From positions 226,430-290,429 of the forward strand of contig CBDCIS010000008.1 in NCBI GenBank assembly GCA_965217565.1: a DNA stretch of 64,000 nucleotides, written 5' to 3'. Position numbers and translations under genes: made by a program. The stretch's first letter is position 1. Every line of letters starts with the position of its first letter. This document shows, in pieces, positions 16,910 through 25,823 of this stretch. Origin of the DNA: CBDCIS01 sp965217565. Lineage in GTDB: Bacteria; Chloroflexota; Dehalococcoidia; Lucifugimonadales; CATOSD01. The notes under the pieces are model-generated. The model saw nothing but the letters and a program-made list of their open reading frames with translations. It was not told the DNA's origin and did not search any database.

Positions 16910-18454
16910 TTACTCGCGAAACCGGTCGGGAGACGCCCCAACCATCTCGTAGATGGCATCCATATCCAGGGAAGAGCGAACGAGGCTCGCCAGCTTATCG
17001 TATTCGTCGGACTGCGAAAAGGTGTCCTCGCTGAATTGCAGCGATAGCCCGCGCCGCAGAGCGACCTGGCTGAGTATGCCTCGACGCAGCGCGGTATTGT
17101 GGAAGATGCCGTGCACGTAGGTCCCCAGTATCCAGCCATCCCCGCTCGTGAGTCCATCGGGCCTGCTCTGGGCCTCGTCTGGGCTTCTCGACAATCTGAA
17201 CGGAGCGCGGGTCTGGCCCCCGGCCTCGCCGAACGTATCTCCCATGTGTATTTCGTAGCCCTCGATGGACAGACCCCCGGAGCCCTCCAGCAGCCCCGGG
17301 CAGGCGTTCACTCGGCCCGCAACCTGGCGCGTCTGCTTGCTCGACTCGAACCGGGTAGTCACCGGAAGCAACCCCAATCCGGGCGTCTTCTCCTCAGCGG
17401 ACTCCACGTGCTGCATATCGAGAATCCAGTCTCCAAGCATCTGATAACCTCCACAGATGCCGATGACGGCGGTCTTTCCTGTGTCCAGGGACAGTATCCT
17501 GTCGGCGATACCGGTCTCCCGGAGAAGCTTCAGGTCGGCTACTGTGGTCTTGGTCCCCGGTATTATCAGCAGGTCAGGCAAACCCAACTCATCCGCGGCG
17601 TGAACATAGCGCACTCCTACGCTCTCTTCTCTAGCGAGCGGATCGAAGTCGTCGAAGTTGGAGATGTGAGGCAGCGCGAGCACGGCGACGTCGATCAGAG
17701 CCTGACCGGAATAGCCTTTCGCAAAACCTTGAGAAGCTGGCGAATCCTCTTCAGGCATGTATATGTCTCTGAAGTACGGCACAACCCCAAGCACCGGCAC
17801 GTTTATCAGCTCCTCCAATTGTCGAAGCCCCGGTGCGAGAATCGACATGTCGCCGCGGAACTTGTTGATAACCACGCCCTGGAGAAGTGCTCTCTCGTTT
17901 GGCGCGAGCAGCGAGGCTGTTCCGTACAGCGAGGCGAATACTCCGCCCTTGTCGATGTCGCCAACCAGCAGCACGGGCGCGTTGGCGTAGAGCGCTACTT
18001 CCATGTTCACGATGTCGCCCTCGCGCAGGTTGATCTCCGCGGGGCTTCCCGCTCCCTCGATAACCACGATGTCGAACTCTGCCCGCAGCCGTTCGAGCGA
18101 TCCGGTAACTACGTCCCACAGGCCTTCTTTGCGTCGATTGAAAACACGAGATTCGAGCGTCCCGACCGGCCTGCCCATGACGACAAGTTGCGATCTGTGG
18201 TCCGCCTCCGGTTTGAGCAGGACGGGGTTCATGTCCGCGGTAGGCAGTACCCGTGCCGCCTCTGCCTGCACCACCTGCGCGCGGCCAATCTCGGCGCCGT
18301 CGAGGGTAACGTAGGAGTTCAGCGACATGTTCTGAGCTTTGAAGGGCGTAACGCTATGGCCGTCCTGCCTGAATATGCGACACAGCGCGGTCACAAGCAG
18401 GCTCTTCCCAACCCCAGAGCCGGTACCCTGTACCATAATTGTCTTGGCGGTCAA
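16910..18454 (-). CDS. cobQ: Cobyric acid synthase CobQ
   Basis: The 514-residue enzyme amidates four side chains of adenosylcobyrinic diamide using glutamine and ATP in B12 synthesis. The N-terminal synthetase domain has the P-loop GTGSGVGKS (residues 10-18) and FKAQNMSLNSYVT. The C-terminal class I glutaminase-like domain carries the cysteine in GICGGYQMLG and the histidine in YVHGIFHN. Its start overlaps the btuD-like gene by 4 bases, and the operon is headed by a cobalamin riboswitch. No other cob gene is adjacent, in keeping with salvage of corrinoid precursors. Confidence 0.92.
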   Translation of the reverse strand: MTAKTIMVQGTGSGVGKSLLVTALCRIFRQDGHSVTPFKAQNMSLNSYVTLDGAEIGRAQVVQAEAARVLPTADMNPVLLKPEADHRSQLVVMGRPVGTLESRVFNRRKEGLWDVVTGSLERLRAEFDIVVIEGAGSPAEINLREGDIVNMEVALYANAPVLLVGDIDKGGVFASLYGTASLLAPNERALLQGVVINKFRGDMSILAPGLRQLEELINVPVLGVVPYFRDIYMPEEDSPASQGFAKGYSGQALIDVAVLALPHISNFDDFDPLAREESVGVRYVHAADELGLPDLLIIPGTKTTVADLKLLRETGIADRILSLDTGKTAVIGICGGYQMLGDWILDMQHVESAEEKTPGLGLLPVTTRFESSKQTRQVAGRVNACPGLLEGSGGLSIEGYEIHMGDTFGEAGGQTRAPFRLSRSPDEAQSRPDGLTSGDGWILGTYVHGIFHNTALRRGILSQVALRRGLSLQFSEDTFSQSDEYDKLASLVRSSLDMDAIYEMVGASPDRFRE

Positions 18455-19251
18455 CGGCGTTTGCCCCCAAGCGGCGTCTCGTTTGAGACGGGCAGAACGA
18501 CCGGAGTACCGCCAAGCGGATGCTCAAACACCAGAACGTTCGCCTCATACACGCGCAGGATGTTTTCTCGCGTCAGCACCTCGCCCGGCGCGCCCTCGGC
18601 ATAGCTCCGGCCCTCGGCCAGCATGACCAGCCGGTCGCAGTACTGCGCAGCCAACGTCAGGTCATGCATGGCGACCACAATCGCGCCGCCGCGCTGCCTC
18701 TGAACGTCGCGTACTAGGTTCAGGATACCCGTCTGATGCGCCAGATCCAGGCTGGACGTGGGTTCGTCCAGCAGCAGCACGGGCGCCTCCTGGGCCAACG
18801 CCATCGCTACCATGCCCCGCTGACGCTCTCCACCTGATAGGCTGCCTATCAGCCTGTCGGCGAGATTCCAGGTGTTGGTGAGTTCCATCGCCTTTCTGGA
18901 GATTTCGAGGTCCTTTTCTCCCTCCCACTCCAGCAACCTGAGATAGGGGGTTCTGCCCATCATCACCAGGTCCAGCAGCCTGAAGTGCAGGGGAAGCTGT
19001 GGGCTCTGCGGCACTACCGACACCACTCTTGCCCTCTGTGAGGGCTTGAGAGACGCCAGATCGACGCCATTGACGCGAATGTGTCCTTGCGTCGGCTCCA
19101 GCACGCCGCTAATCACCCTGAGAAGCGTGGACTTGCCCGCGCCGTTTGGGCCAACTATGCCCACCAGTTCGCCCTCCTCGGCCTCCAGGCACAGGCCGTT
19201 TAGCGTGAAGGCATCCTTATAGGCAAAGTGAATGTCGTCAACAACGAGCAT
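18451..19251 (-). CDS. btuD: Cobalamin ABC transporter ATPase
   Basis: A 266-residue FepC/BtuD-family ATPase with Walker A VGPNGAGKSTLLR, signature LSGGERQRGMVAMAL, Walker B VLLLDEPTSSLDLA and switch MHDLTLAAQYCD. The family also serves haem and siderophores; corrinoid is assigned from the riboswitch and the cobQ partner. It starts 9 bases after btuC and overlaps cobQ by 4 bases. Confidence 0.85.
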   Translation of the reverse strand: MLVVDDIHFAYKDAFTLNGLCLEAEEGELVGIVGPNGAGKSTLLRVISGVLEPTQGHIRVNGVDLASLKPSQRARVVSVVPQSPQLPLHFRLLDLVMMGRTPYLRLLEWEGEKDLEISRKAMELTNTWNLADRLIGSLSGGERQRGMVAMALAQEAPVLLLDEPTSSLDLAHQTGILNLVRDVQRQRGGAIVVAMHDLTLAAQYCDRLVMLAEGRSYAEGAPGEVLTRENILRVYEANVLVFEHPLGGTPVVLPVSNETPLGGKRR

Positions 19252-19260
19252 GGGAGCTTC

Positions 19261-20367
19261 CTACATCACCACGCGCTTGCGCCGTCTCAGAAGGTAGAGG
19301 AAGAATGGCGCGCCGCAGAAGGCTGTAACGATTCCCACCGGCATCTCCGCCGGGCTTGCGACGGTCCTGGCGACGAGGTCGGCCAGGATTAGAAAGGCGG
19401 CTCCAACGATAGCCGCCATCGGCAGCAGAGAACGGTAGTCGCCGCCCCAAACCAAGCGGACGGCGTGAGGGCCGATTAGCCCCACGAATCCAATCAGGCC
19501 GCTGAAGGACACGGCGGCGGCGGTAGAAAGCGTCGCGGCGACAATCAGCACGATCTTCGTGCGTTCCACGTTCACGCCCACCTGCCTCGCCTGCTCCTCG
19601 TCGAGTTGAAGCACGTTGAGTATCCTGCCGTAGGCCATGACCAACAGCAGGCTCGGGATGAGATAGGGCAGCAGCAGCAGGCTATGCTTCCATTGGGCGG
19701 AAATGAAGCCTCCCAGGAGCCAGCTAAGTATGGGACGCAGATCGGGGTCGCTGCGTATCATGAGCAGGCTGGTTACCGCGCCCGCGAGCGAAGCGATGGC
19801 CACTCCGGCAAGGATGAGCGTGGTCAGGGGCAACCCCTCGGACTGGCGAGCGATGACGTAGGCGACCGTAACCGCGAGAATGGCGCCGCTGAAAGCTGCC
19901 ACGGGAAGCATGCTGATTCCGAGGAACACCGTTGGCGCGCCGCTAACCAGGATGATGGTGGCCCCAAGGCCGGCTCCTGAGGCTACCCCTATGAGGAAGG
20001 GGTCGGCAAGCGGATTCCTGAACAACCCCTGGTACGTGGCGCCGGACATCGCCAGCGCGCCCCCCACGATGCCGGCCAGAACTATCCTGGGAAGGCGAAG
20101 TTCCCAGAGTATGGTGTCCCACGACGCCGACCAGTCCGGCGTGAAGTCGAACAGGGGTATGTTGGAGAGCAGAATCTTCGCCACCGTCAGGGGAGGCATT
20201 TTCACCGTGCCCTGGCTCGCGGCGAATATGGCTACCAGCAAGACGACTGCCAGTCCCAGCAGCAGGCGCGACCAAGGGTACGTCGGCAGGAATGAAGCGC
20301 CGCCAACGTCGCGTCGATGCGTTCGTCCGCGTATCGACGGGAAAATCCTCGAATTTGGCAATCTCAC
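19261..20367 (-). CDS. btuC: Cobalamin ABC transporter permease, FecCD family
   Basis: The 368-residue permease has about ten TM helices and typical FecCD motifs, LRLPRIVLAGIVGGALAMSGATYQGLFRNPLADPFLIGVASGAGLGA and GLIGFVGLIGPHAVRL (broken here only by wording). The first 30 residues are hydrophilic and could include a misplaced start; the given start is GTG 20367 with GGAG 13 bases upstream. It lies 20 bases after btuF. Its role in B12 uptake is inferred from the operon and riboswitch. Confidence 0.84.
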   Translation of the reverse strand: MRLPNSRIFPSIRGRTHRRDVGGASFLPTYPWSRLLLGLAVVLLVAIFAASQGTVKMPPLTVAKILLSNIPLFDFTPDWSASWDTILWELRLPRIVLAGIVGGALAMSGATYQGLFRNPLADPFLIGVASGAGLGATIILVSGAPTVFLGISMLPVAAFSGAILAVTVAYVIARQSEGLPLTTLILAGVAIASLAGAVTSLLMIRSDPDLRPILSWLLGGFISAQWKHSLLLLPYLIPSLLLVMAYGRILNVLQLDEEQARQVGVNVERTKIVLIVAATLSTAAAVSFSGLIGFVGLIGPHAVRLVWGGDYRSLLPMAAIVGAAFLILADLVARTVASPAEMPVGIVTAFCGAPFFLYLLRRRKRVVM

Positions 20368-20387
20368 CAGGACACACTACTCCAGGG

Positions 20388-21470
20388 TTACCTGAATATA
20401 CCGGGGTACACCCATCTCGCCAGTTCCTCGATGCCATCGACGTATCTCGGCCCCGCCACGCTCAGGGCGTCCGCCGACGCCGGCACGAAGATACGCCCGC
20501 TCTTCACCGCGCGCACGTCGGAGAAGACGGGGTTGGCGTCAATGGTATCGCCAAAGAGAGCGATGACAATCTGCGGGTTTCTCTCTACGATGACTTCAGG
20601 GCTCATCTGGACGTACCCCGATACGTCGTGAGCGATGTTGCGAAGCTTCAGCAACTCGAACACCTCGGCTATCATGGTGTCATTGCCCGGCGTCCAGAGG
20701 TCTCCCAAGTCCTGGTACACGCTCATGCCGCTCTCGTATGACGCCATCATTTCCCTCACCCTCTCCACGCGGCGTTGGAAGTCTGCGGCCAACTCCTCGG
20801 CCGGCGCGACGCTGCCTGTGATCCGCCCCCACATCCGTATCGAATCGGCTATCTTGGTGAAGTCATCGTTGAGCGTCTCCAGGTAGAACACCTTGAGGCC
20901 GGCTCTCTCCAGGTCCGGCAGGAACGTGTCGAAGAAGATGAACACCAGGTCCGGCTCCAGCGCGACGGTGGCTTCGATGTTCATGTCGAACGCGCTGCCC
21001 ACCCTTGGAATGTGGTCCGCCTCCGGGGGGTAGGTCACGAATTCGTGCGTCGCGACCACACTGTCGCCCTCGCCAATAGCGAACAGGATTTCCAGCGCGG
21101 CGGAATCAAAGGCCACTATCCGCTCAGGCGGCTTCTCGAACGTTATCTCGCGTCCCATGCTATCGACGACCGTGACGGGGAAGATGGCAGGCGTAGCCGT
21201 TGGAACCGGCTCCACAGTGGGAGTGGGCCGCGGCGGTTCCGGCGTTGCGGGCTGCGGGACATGGACGGTGGCAATCGGTTCCGCCGTTGGAGCCGCGGCG
21301 GGAGGCAGGGGGGTCGCGCGTCCGGCCAACTGAGACGTGGGCGCCGCTATCGTCGTGGGCGCTACGACCGCCGACAAGGGCGTCGCGGGGTCTTGCGGGC
21401 TTGCGGCCTCGCCACACGCCAGAACCAGGAACAGCGCGGCGACAAACCCAAATGCTACAAGCCTATTCAC
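20388..21470 (-). CDS. btuF: Cobalamin-binding lipoprotein BtuF-like
   Basis: This 360-residue substrate-binding protein begins with a lipoprotein signal (FGFVAALFLVLAC, lipidated cysteine near residue 19). A Pro/Thr/Ala-rich linker to about residue 95 is followed by a TroA/BtuF-type domain (ITFEKPPERIVAFDSAALEILFAIG, then VALEPDLVFIF). GTG 21468-21470 is chosen because GGGGAGG lies 5 bases upstream and the signal peptide then starts correctly. The longer frame back to 21671 runs into the riboswitch terminator. It heads the btuF-btuC-btuD-cobQ operon. Confidence 0.85.
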   Translation of the reverse strand: MNRLVAFGFVAALFLVLACGEAASPQDPATPLSAVVAPTTIAAPTSQLAGRATPLPPAAAPTAEPIATVHVPQPATPEPPRPTPTVEPVPTATPAIFPVTVVDSMGREITFEKPPERIVAFDSAALEILFAIGEGDSVVATHEFVTYPPEADHIPRVGSAFDMNIEATVALEPDLVFIFFDTFLPDLERAGLKVFYLETLNDDFTKIADSIRMWGRITGSVAPAEELAADFQRRVERVREMMASYESGMSVYQDLGDLWTPGNDTMIAEVFELLKLRNIAHDVSGYVQMSPEVIVERNPQIVIALFGDTIDANPVFSDVRAVKSGRIFVPASADALSVAGPRYVDGIEELARWVYPGIFR

Positions 21471-21553
21471 ATTCGCCTCCCCATTGCGGCCCTTGAGGAG
21501 AGGCGCGCGCTCCAACACCCCGATGGCAGGACTATCGACGATGCTGAAACGAC

Positions 21554-21582
21554 AAAACCCCGCTCCAGGAAGGAAGCGGGGG
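21554..21582 (-). terminator. Riboswitch-controlled intrinsic terminator
   Basis: On the minus strand CCCCGCT pairs with AGCGGGG across a short loop and is followed by TTTTG. It lies between the cobalamin aptamer and the btuF start, as expected for an expression platform that stops transcription when B12 is bound. Confidence 0.75.
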
Positions 21583-21619
21583 CACAACGCACGATAACCG
21601 CGCCCGTACCTTTCCTCGA

Positions 21620-21745
21620 AGGCCAAGACAATGACGAAGGCAGTGGACCGGGCTCGCTCCTGCCGATTCAAGAGCCTACCGTTGCGGGACAGCGCCGGAC
21701 TTTGACCGGCTTCCGATTTAAGCCTGTGAGGGCGCCTTCGCCCTA
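21620..21745 (-). promoter_or_regulatory. Cobalamin (B12) riboswitch aptamer
   Basis: Read on the minus strand the conserved blocks appear in order. GGCGCCCTCACAGGCTTAAA is near 21739-21720, GGAAGCCGGTCAAAGTCCGG follows near 21714, then CGCTGTCCCGCAACGGTA, GAGC, and the B12-box-like CGGTCCACTGCC near 21651-21640. These match the class I adenosylcobalamin aptamer core (GGTG...AATCCGG..CCCGC..ACTGTA). It lies in the leader of btuFCD-cobQ and is followed by an intrinsic terminator. Exact aptamer edges are approximate. Confidence 0.88.
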
Positions 21746-21791
21746 ATGTTTATTCAATTGTTTTACTGAGGTTATGAGTCCTAACACGCGT

Positions 21792-21821
21792 AATGTAACC
21801 ACACCCTCGAATTTTTGTCAA
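21792..21821 (-). promoter_or_regulatory. Promoter of the btu-cobQ operon
   Basis: On the minus strand a perfect TTGACA (21821-21816) is separated by 18 bases from TACATT (21797-21792). Transcription would begin near 21785, about 40 bases before the riboswitch. Confidence 0.6.
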
Positions 21822-21859
21822 TATGAGGCCCTCTCCAACGTTGAACATGCCGCTTTAGG

Positions 21860-21888
21860 TTGAATAGTATGGTGCGAAGTGATACAAT
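21860..21888 (+). promoter_or_regulatory. gyrB promoter
   Basis: TTGAAT (21860-21865) and TACAAT (21883-21888) are 17 bases apart, each 5 of 6 or better to consensus. The start point would be near 21895, leaving a leader of about 250 bases before gyrB. Confidence 0.65.
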
Positions 21889-22030
21889 AATGCCAAGGGA
21901 ACGGCGTCGTACAGCCGTAAATCTTCCACCATTGGCAAGAAACCACCGCCTCGCTAGAGGCCCTACCCGTGACTCATTACGCGCCTTGTCGCACAGTACG
22001 AACAGTTGTGAGAACATGCGTCCTTTGCAT

Positions 22031-22071
22031 GGCAATACCGACATGCGGACGACCGCGCTCTTGGTATTGCC
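22031..22071 (+). promoter_or_regulatory. Nested hairpin in the gyrB leader
   Basis: GGCAATACC (22031-22039) and GGTATTGCC (22063-22071) are perfect 9-bp inverted arms. Inside them GCGG (22045-22048) pairs with CCGC (22053-22056). No U-tract follows, so it is not a simple terminator. The rest of the 250-base leader shows no convincing gene. Confidence 0.5.
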
Positions 22072-22148
22072 GCAAGCAAACCAAGACGTCAGGCAGCGCA
22101 ACGGGCAGTGTTAACCCCGTCCAGCGCCGCTCAACTTAGGAGCTCAGG

Positions 22149-24110
22149 ATGGCAAACAATCACCGAAACGGCAATGGGAACGGCGCCTCCGACTGGTACA
22201 CAGCCAGCGACATCCAAGTGCTGGATGGTATGGAAGCCGTCCGACTGCGGCCCGGCATGTACATCGGGAGCACTGACCAGCGCGGCCTGCACCACCTGAT
22301 CTTCGAGGTGGTGGACAACAGCGTCGATGAGTTCATGGCTGGCTTTTGCTCACAGATAGACGTGCACATCTCGGAAGAGGGCGTGGTGCGAATCTCGGAT
22401 GACGGCCGCGGCATTCCCGTGGACATACATCCGACCACCGGCATCTCAGCGGTGGAGACGGTGATGACCACGCTCCACGCGGGCGGCAAGTTCGGCGGCA
22501 AGGCGTACACCGTATCAGGAGGTCTGCACGGCGTCGGCGCATCCGTAGTCAACGCCCTTTCCACCCAACTCACGGTGGAGGTTTACCGCGACGGCAAGGT
22601 CTTCAGCCAGGACTTCTCTCGCGGCGAGCGCCAGACCGAACTGGTGTCGCGTACCCTCGACAGGGGCGAACGGGACAAGACGGGAACCAGCGTCTCGTTC
22701 CTGGGAGATGACAGCATTTTCGAACAGATCAGATTCGACTTCAACACGCTCGCGCAGCGATTCAAGGAAATGGCCTATCTCAACAAGGGCCTCTGGATTA
22801 ACTTCGTCAGCGACTGGGACCCTGAGCGCTGGCCCAAGAACAAGGTCTCCTACTACTTCGAGGGCGGCATGTCCAGCTTCGTCCGGAATCTCAACCAGAA
22901 CCGCGGCGTGCTGCACAAAGACCCGATCTACGTGGAGAAGCAGGTGAACGGGACTATCGTGGAGGCCGCCCTCCAGTACAACGAAAGCTACACCGAATTC
23001 GTTCACTCCTTCGCCAACTGTATCAACACGGTGGACGGGGGCAGCCACCTCACCGGCTTCAGGGCCGCGCTCACCCGCGTGTTGAACGACTACGGGCGCA
23101 AGCAGAAGCTCATCAAAGACAACGAACAGAACCTGGCCGGAGAGGAGACGCGAGAGGGCCTCACCGCGGTCATCGGCGTGAAGCTCACGCACCCACAGTT
23201 CGAGGGCCAGACCAAGACTAAGCTCGGCAACCCCGAAATCAGGAACCAGGTGGAGACGGTCGTGGCGGAGGCAGTGCAGATATATCTGGAAGACCATCCC
23301 CAGGACGCCCGCCGCATCGTCGAGAAGTGCCTGACCGCGCAGCGCGCGCGAGAGGCGGCCCGCAAGGCCCGCGACCTCATCATCCGCAAGAATGCGATGG
23401 AGGGCGGCGGACTGCCCGGCAAGCTGGCCGACTGCTCCGAGAAGAATCCCGAGCTGTGCGAGTTATATCTTGTAGAGGGCGATTCCGCCGGCGGCACGGC
23501 CAAGATGGGCCGCGACCGCAGGACGCAGGCGGTGCTGCCCCTATGGGGCAAGATTCTCAACGTGGAAAAGGCCCGGGCCGACAAGATGCTCGGTCACGAC
23601 GCCATCAGGGCTATGATTACGGCTATCGGCGCGGGACTGGACGACGACCTGAATCTTGCCAAGCTTCGCTACCACCGCATCATTATAATGACCGACGCCG
23701 ACGTTGACGGCTCCCACATCAGGACGCTGCTGCTGACGTTCTTCTTCCGCCACATGGAGCAGCTGATCAATCATGGGCACCTCTACATCGCACAGCCGCC
23801 GCTCTACAAGATAGTCAGCGGCAAGCAGGAGTACTACGCCTATAGCGAAGGCGAGCGCGAGGGTGTGCTCACGCAGCTCAACGGCAAGCGCAGCATCAGC
23901 CTGCAGCGCTACAAGGGTCTGGGAGAGATGAACGCCTCCCAGTTATGGGAGACCACGATGGACCCGGAGGCGCGAACGCTGCTCCAAGTCTCCGTGAACG
24001 ACGCCGCCGTCGCCGACGAGACGTTCTCGCTGCTGATGGGCGACGTGGTCGAGCCTCGCCGCAACTTCATCCAGTCGCACGCGCTCGAGGTCAAGAACCT
24101 GGACGTGTAG
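22149..24110 (+). CDS. gyrB: DNA gyrase subunit B
   Basis: The 653-residue type IIA topoisomerase subunit supplies the ATPase and TOPRIM domains of gyrase. GHKL motifs are EVVDNSVDEF, SDDGRGIPVD and SGGLHGVGASVVNAL. The TOPRIM part has EGDSAGGTAKMGRDR and DADVDGSHIRTLLL, and QRYKGLGEMN lies near the end. The length is standard and there is no gyrA beside it. GGAGCTCAGG precedes ATG 22149. ParE is an alternative family member, but QAVLPLWGKILNVEKAR fits GyrB. Its promoter is at 21860. Confidence 0.92.
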   Translation: MANNHRNGNGNGASDWYTASDIQVLDGMEAVRLRPGMYIGSTDQRGLHHLIFEVVDNSVDEFMAGFCSQIDVHISEEGVVRISDDGRGIPVDIHPTTGISAVETVMTTLHAGGKFGGKAYTVSGGLHGVGASVVNALSTQLTVEVYRDGKVFSQDFSRGERQTELVSRTLDRGERDKTGTSVSFLGDDSIFEQIRFDFNTLAQRFKEMAYLNKGLWINFVSDWDPERWPKNKVSYYFEGGMSSFVRNLNQNRGVLHKDPIYVEKQVNGTIVEAALQYNESYTEFVHSFANCINTVDGGSHLTGFRAALTRVLNDYGRKQKLIKDNEQNLAGEETREGLTAVIGVKLTHPQFEGQTKTKLGNPEIRNQVETVVAEAVQIYLEDHPQDARRIVEKCLTAQRAREAARKARDLIIRKNAMEGGGLPGKLADCSEKNPELCELYLVEGDSAGGTAKMGRDRRTQAVLPLWGKILNVEKARADKMLGHDAIRAMITAIGAGLDDDLNLAKLRYHRIIIMTDADVDGSHIRTLLLTFFFRHMEQLINHGHLYIAQPPLYKIVSGKQEYYAYSEGEREGVLTQLNGKRSISLQRYKGLGEMNASQLWETTMDPEARTLLQVSVNDAAVADETFSLLMGDVVEPRRNFIQSHALEVKNLDV

Positions 24111-24113
24111 GAG

Positions 24114-24216
24114 GCTGTATCAACCTAGTCGGTCAGATGCGCGTAGGAGCAAATCCCTTGTGGTTGCCCGCGTCGGTCATCATACCCAGGGCGCCCACGA
24201 GGGATTGCCCCCACGA
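24114..24216. repeat. Dispersed palindromic repeat, two-armed copy B
   Basis: Two half-units face each other here: gcaaatcccttgtggttgccc at 24150-24169, and ggcgcccacgagggattgccc at 24190-24210. They are joined by a spacer with gtcggtcatcatacccag. The preceding ctgtatcaaccta and gtcggtcagatgc also occur in copy D at 29804-29872. It begins 3 bases after the gyrB stop and ends just before the converging cysteine synthase gene, where it may act as a transcript end structure. Confidence 0.75.
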
Positions 24217-24225
24217 ATTGGGCAC

Positions 24226-25146
24226 CTAGCCCCACATGCCGGTGCTGAAGTATCGCTCGCCGATGTCGTTGAAGATGGTGACGAAGCAGCCGCTACGCTC
24301 CCTCGCCGCCACCAGGCACGCTCCCTCTATGTATGCGCCCGATGACTGGCCGGCAAACAGCCCTGAGGACGCCATGAGGCGCGACAACCTGTAAGAGTTG
24401 TCCACGTCTATCTCAAGCATCTCGTCCACCACCGACTCGTCGAAGGTCTTGGGGATGATGTGCCCCTCGCCAAGCGGCTTGAGGCCCTCGACGCCGGGCC
24501 ACTCAGGCGGGTTGATGCTGATTACCTTGATGTTCGCGTCGCGCTCCTTGAGCCGCCTGCCTACTCCTGATATGGTTCCGCCAGTACCCACGCCGCCAAC
24601 GAAGTGCGTGATGCCGGGGACCTGCCTCAGAATCTCCTCCGCAGTGGTGTCGTAGTGAGCCTGGGGATTGTACGGATTGCTGTACTGGTCGCAGTAGAAG
24701 TACTTTTCCGGCGACTGCTCGTAGCGCCTCTTGACCTCATACAGCGACTCGTCGTACCCGAGCATCGGGTCTGTGTAGATGATCTCCGCACCGTGGGCCA
24801 GCAGCCGCTTCTTTCGCTCCTCGCTCGCGTTCTCCGGCATCACGAGTGTCACCTTGTAGCCGAGCACGGCGCCGATCATCGCGTAGGCAATCCCCGCGTT
24901 TCCGGAGGTGGCGTCGATTATCGACTTGTCCTTGGTGAGCTCACCCGAGAGGATCGCCTCCACCAACATCCTGAGAACTGGGCGGTCCTTGATAGAGCCG
25001 CCGGGGTTGAGGTGTTCGCACTTCGCGTGGATGACCGCCTCGCCTATGTCAATGGGCAAATTCAGCCTGACCACGGGGGTGTTGCCGATTGCGCCCAGGG
25101 GAGGAAATTTGGCTACGTAATCAAGGTACTCTTTAGAATGGGGCAA
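24226..25146 (-). CDS. cysM: Cysteine synthase family PLP enzyme
   Basis: This 306-residue beta-replacement enzyme joins sulfide (or thiosulfate) with O-acetylserine or a related substrate. The PLP lysine lies in NPGGSIKDRP, the substrate loop is ATSGNAGIAYA, and the phosphate loop is GVGTGGTISGVGRRL. TTG 25146 is preceded by GGAG at 7 bases and gives the normal length; the frame runs on to 25281 without support. TATACT on the minus strand (25184-25179) is a possible -10. CysK, CysM and cystathionine beta-synthase cannot be separated safely. Confidence 0.82.
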   Translation of the reverse strand: MPHSKEYLDYVAKFPPLGAIGNTPVVRLNLPIDIGEAVIHAKCEHLNPGGSIKDRPVLRMLVEAILSGELTKDKSIIDATSGNAGIAYAMIGAVLGYKVTLVMPENASEERKKRLLAHGAEIIYTDPMLGYDESLYEVKRRYEQSPEKYFYCDQYSNPYNPQAHYDTTAEEILRQVPGITHFVGGVGTGGTISGVGRRLKERDANIKVISINPPEWPGVEGLKPLGEGHIIPKTFDESVVDEMLEIDVDNSYRLSRLMASSGLFAGQSSGAYIEGACLVAARERSGCFVTIFNDIGERYFSTGMWG

Positions 25147-25295
25147 GTCTATTCTCCGATTTCGCTTTTCCTCATAAAAGTATATCCAGCTTGAGGGACG
25201 CCGTCCAGTCCGCACACAGCCCAAAAGGCGCTGGGTGGACATCCGGGGCGTCTGGGCGTTAGCATGTTCGCAATTCGACAACGGCCGGAGGGCAG

Positions 25296-25793
25296 GTGCA
25301 GAGAGAAGCCAAGTACTGCCAGCAGTGCGGCGGCGCGCTTGGACAGAAGGAGGTCGAGGGCAAGACGCGGCCCCATTGCGCAGACTGCGGCCTCACGGTG
25401 TTTCTCGACCCCAAAATCGCGGCGGTGACGCTGATAGCGGAGGAGGGGAGGCTCGTGCTCATCCGACGTGGCGTGGAACCCGAGATTGGGCGATGGAGCT
25501 TTCCGGCGGGGTACGTCGATAGGGGCGAGAGCGTGGAGGACGCGGCGATTCGAGAAACGCTGGAGGAGACGGGACTGCGCGTTAGGCTGAGCGGCCTGGT
25601 TGGGTTGTACTCGGGCGCGGGTAGAGAGGTTGTGCTTGCCGTCTATTCAGCCGAAATCATTGGGGGGACGCTGGAGGCGGGACACGACGCGAAAGAGGTC
25701 GACTTCTTCCCTCAAGACGAGTTACCTCCCCTGCCCTTTCCTCACGATTACCAGATACTGGAAGACTGGAGGGCCCTTGCCGGTAGGAGTTGA
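25296..25793 (+). CDS. NUDIX hydrolase with N-terminal zinc ribbon
   Basis: The 165-residue protein starts with a four-cysteine zinc ribbon (CQQCG and HCADCG) and continues with a NUDIX domain. The full NUDIX box is present from GYVDRGE through RETLEETG (about residues 73-94). The architecture resembles NudC/YjaD-like NADH pyrophosphatases, but the SQPWPFPxS signature is absent, so the substrate is open. GTG 25296 follows GGAGGG. IS481 has inserted about 30 bases after its stop without damaging it. Confidence 0.82.
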   Translation: MQREAKYCQQCGGALGQKEVEGKTRPHCADCGLTVFLDPKIAAVTLIAEEGRLVLIRRGVEPEIGRWSFPAGYVDRGESVEDAAIRETLEETGLRVRLSGLVGLYSGAGREVVLAVYSAEIIGGTLEAGHDAKEVDFFPQDELPPLPFPHDYQILEDWRALAGRS

Positions 25794-25823
25794 TTTCTCC
25801 CCCTCACCCCCGCCCTTGACGGG

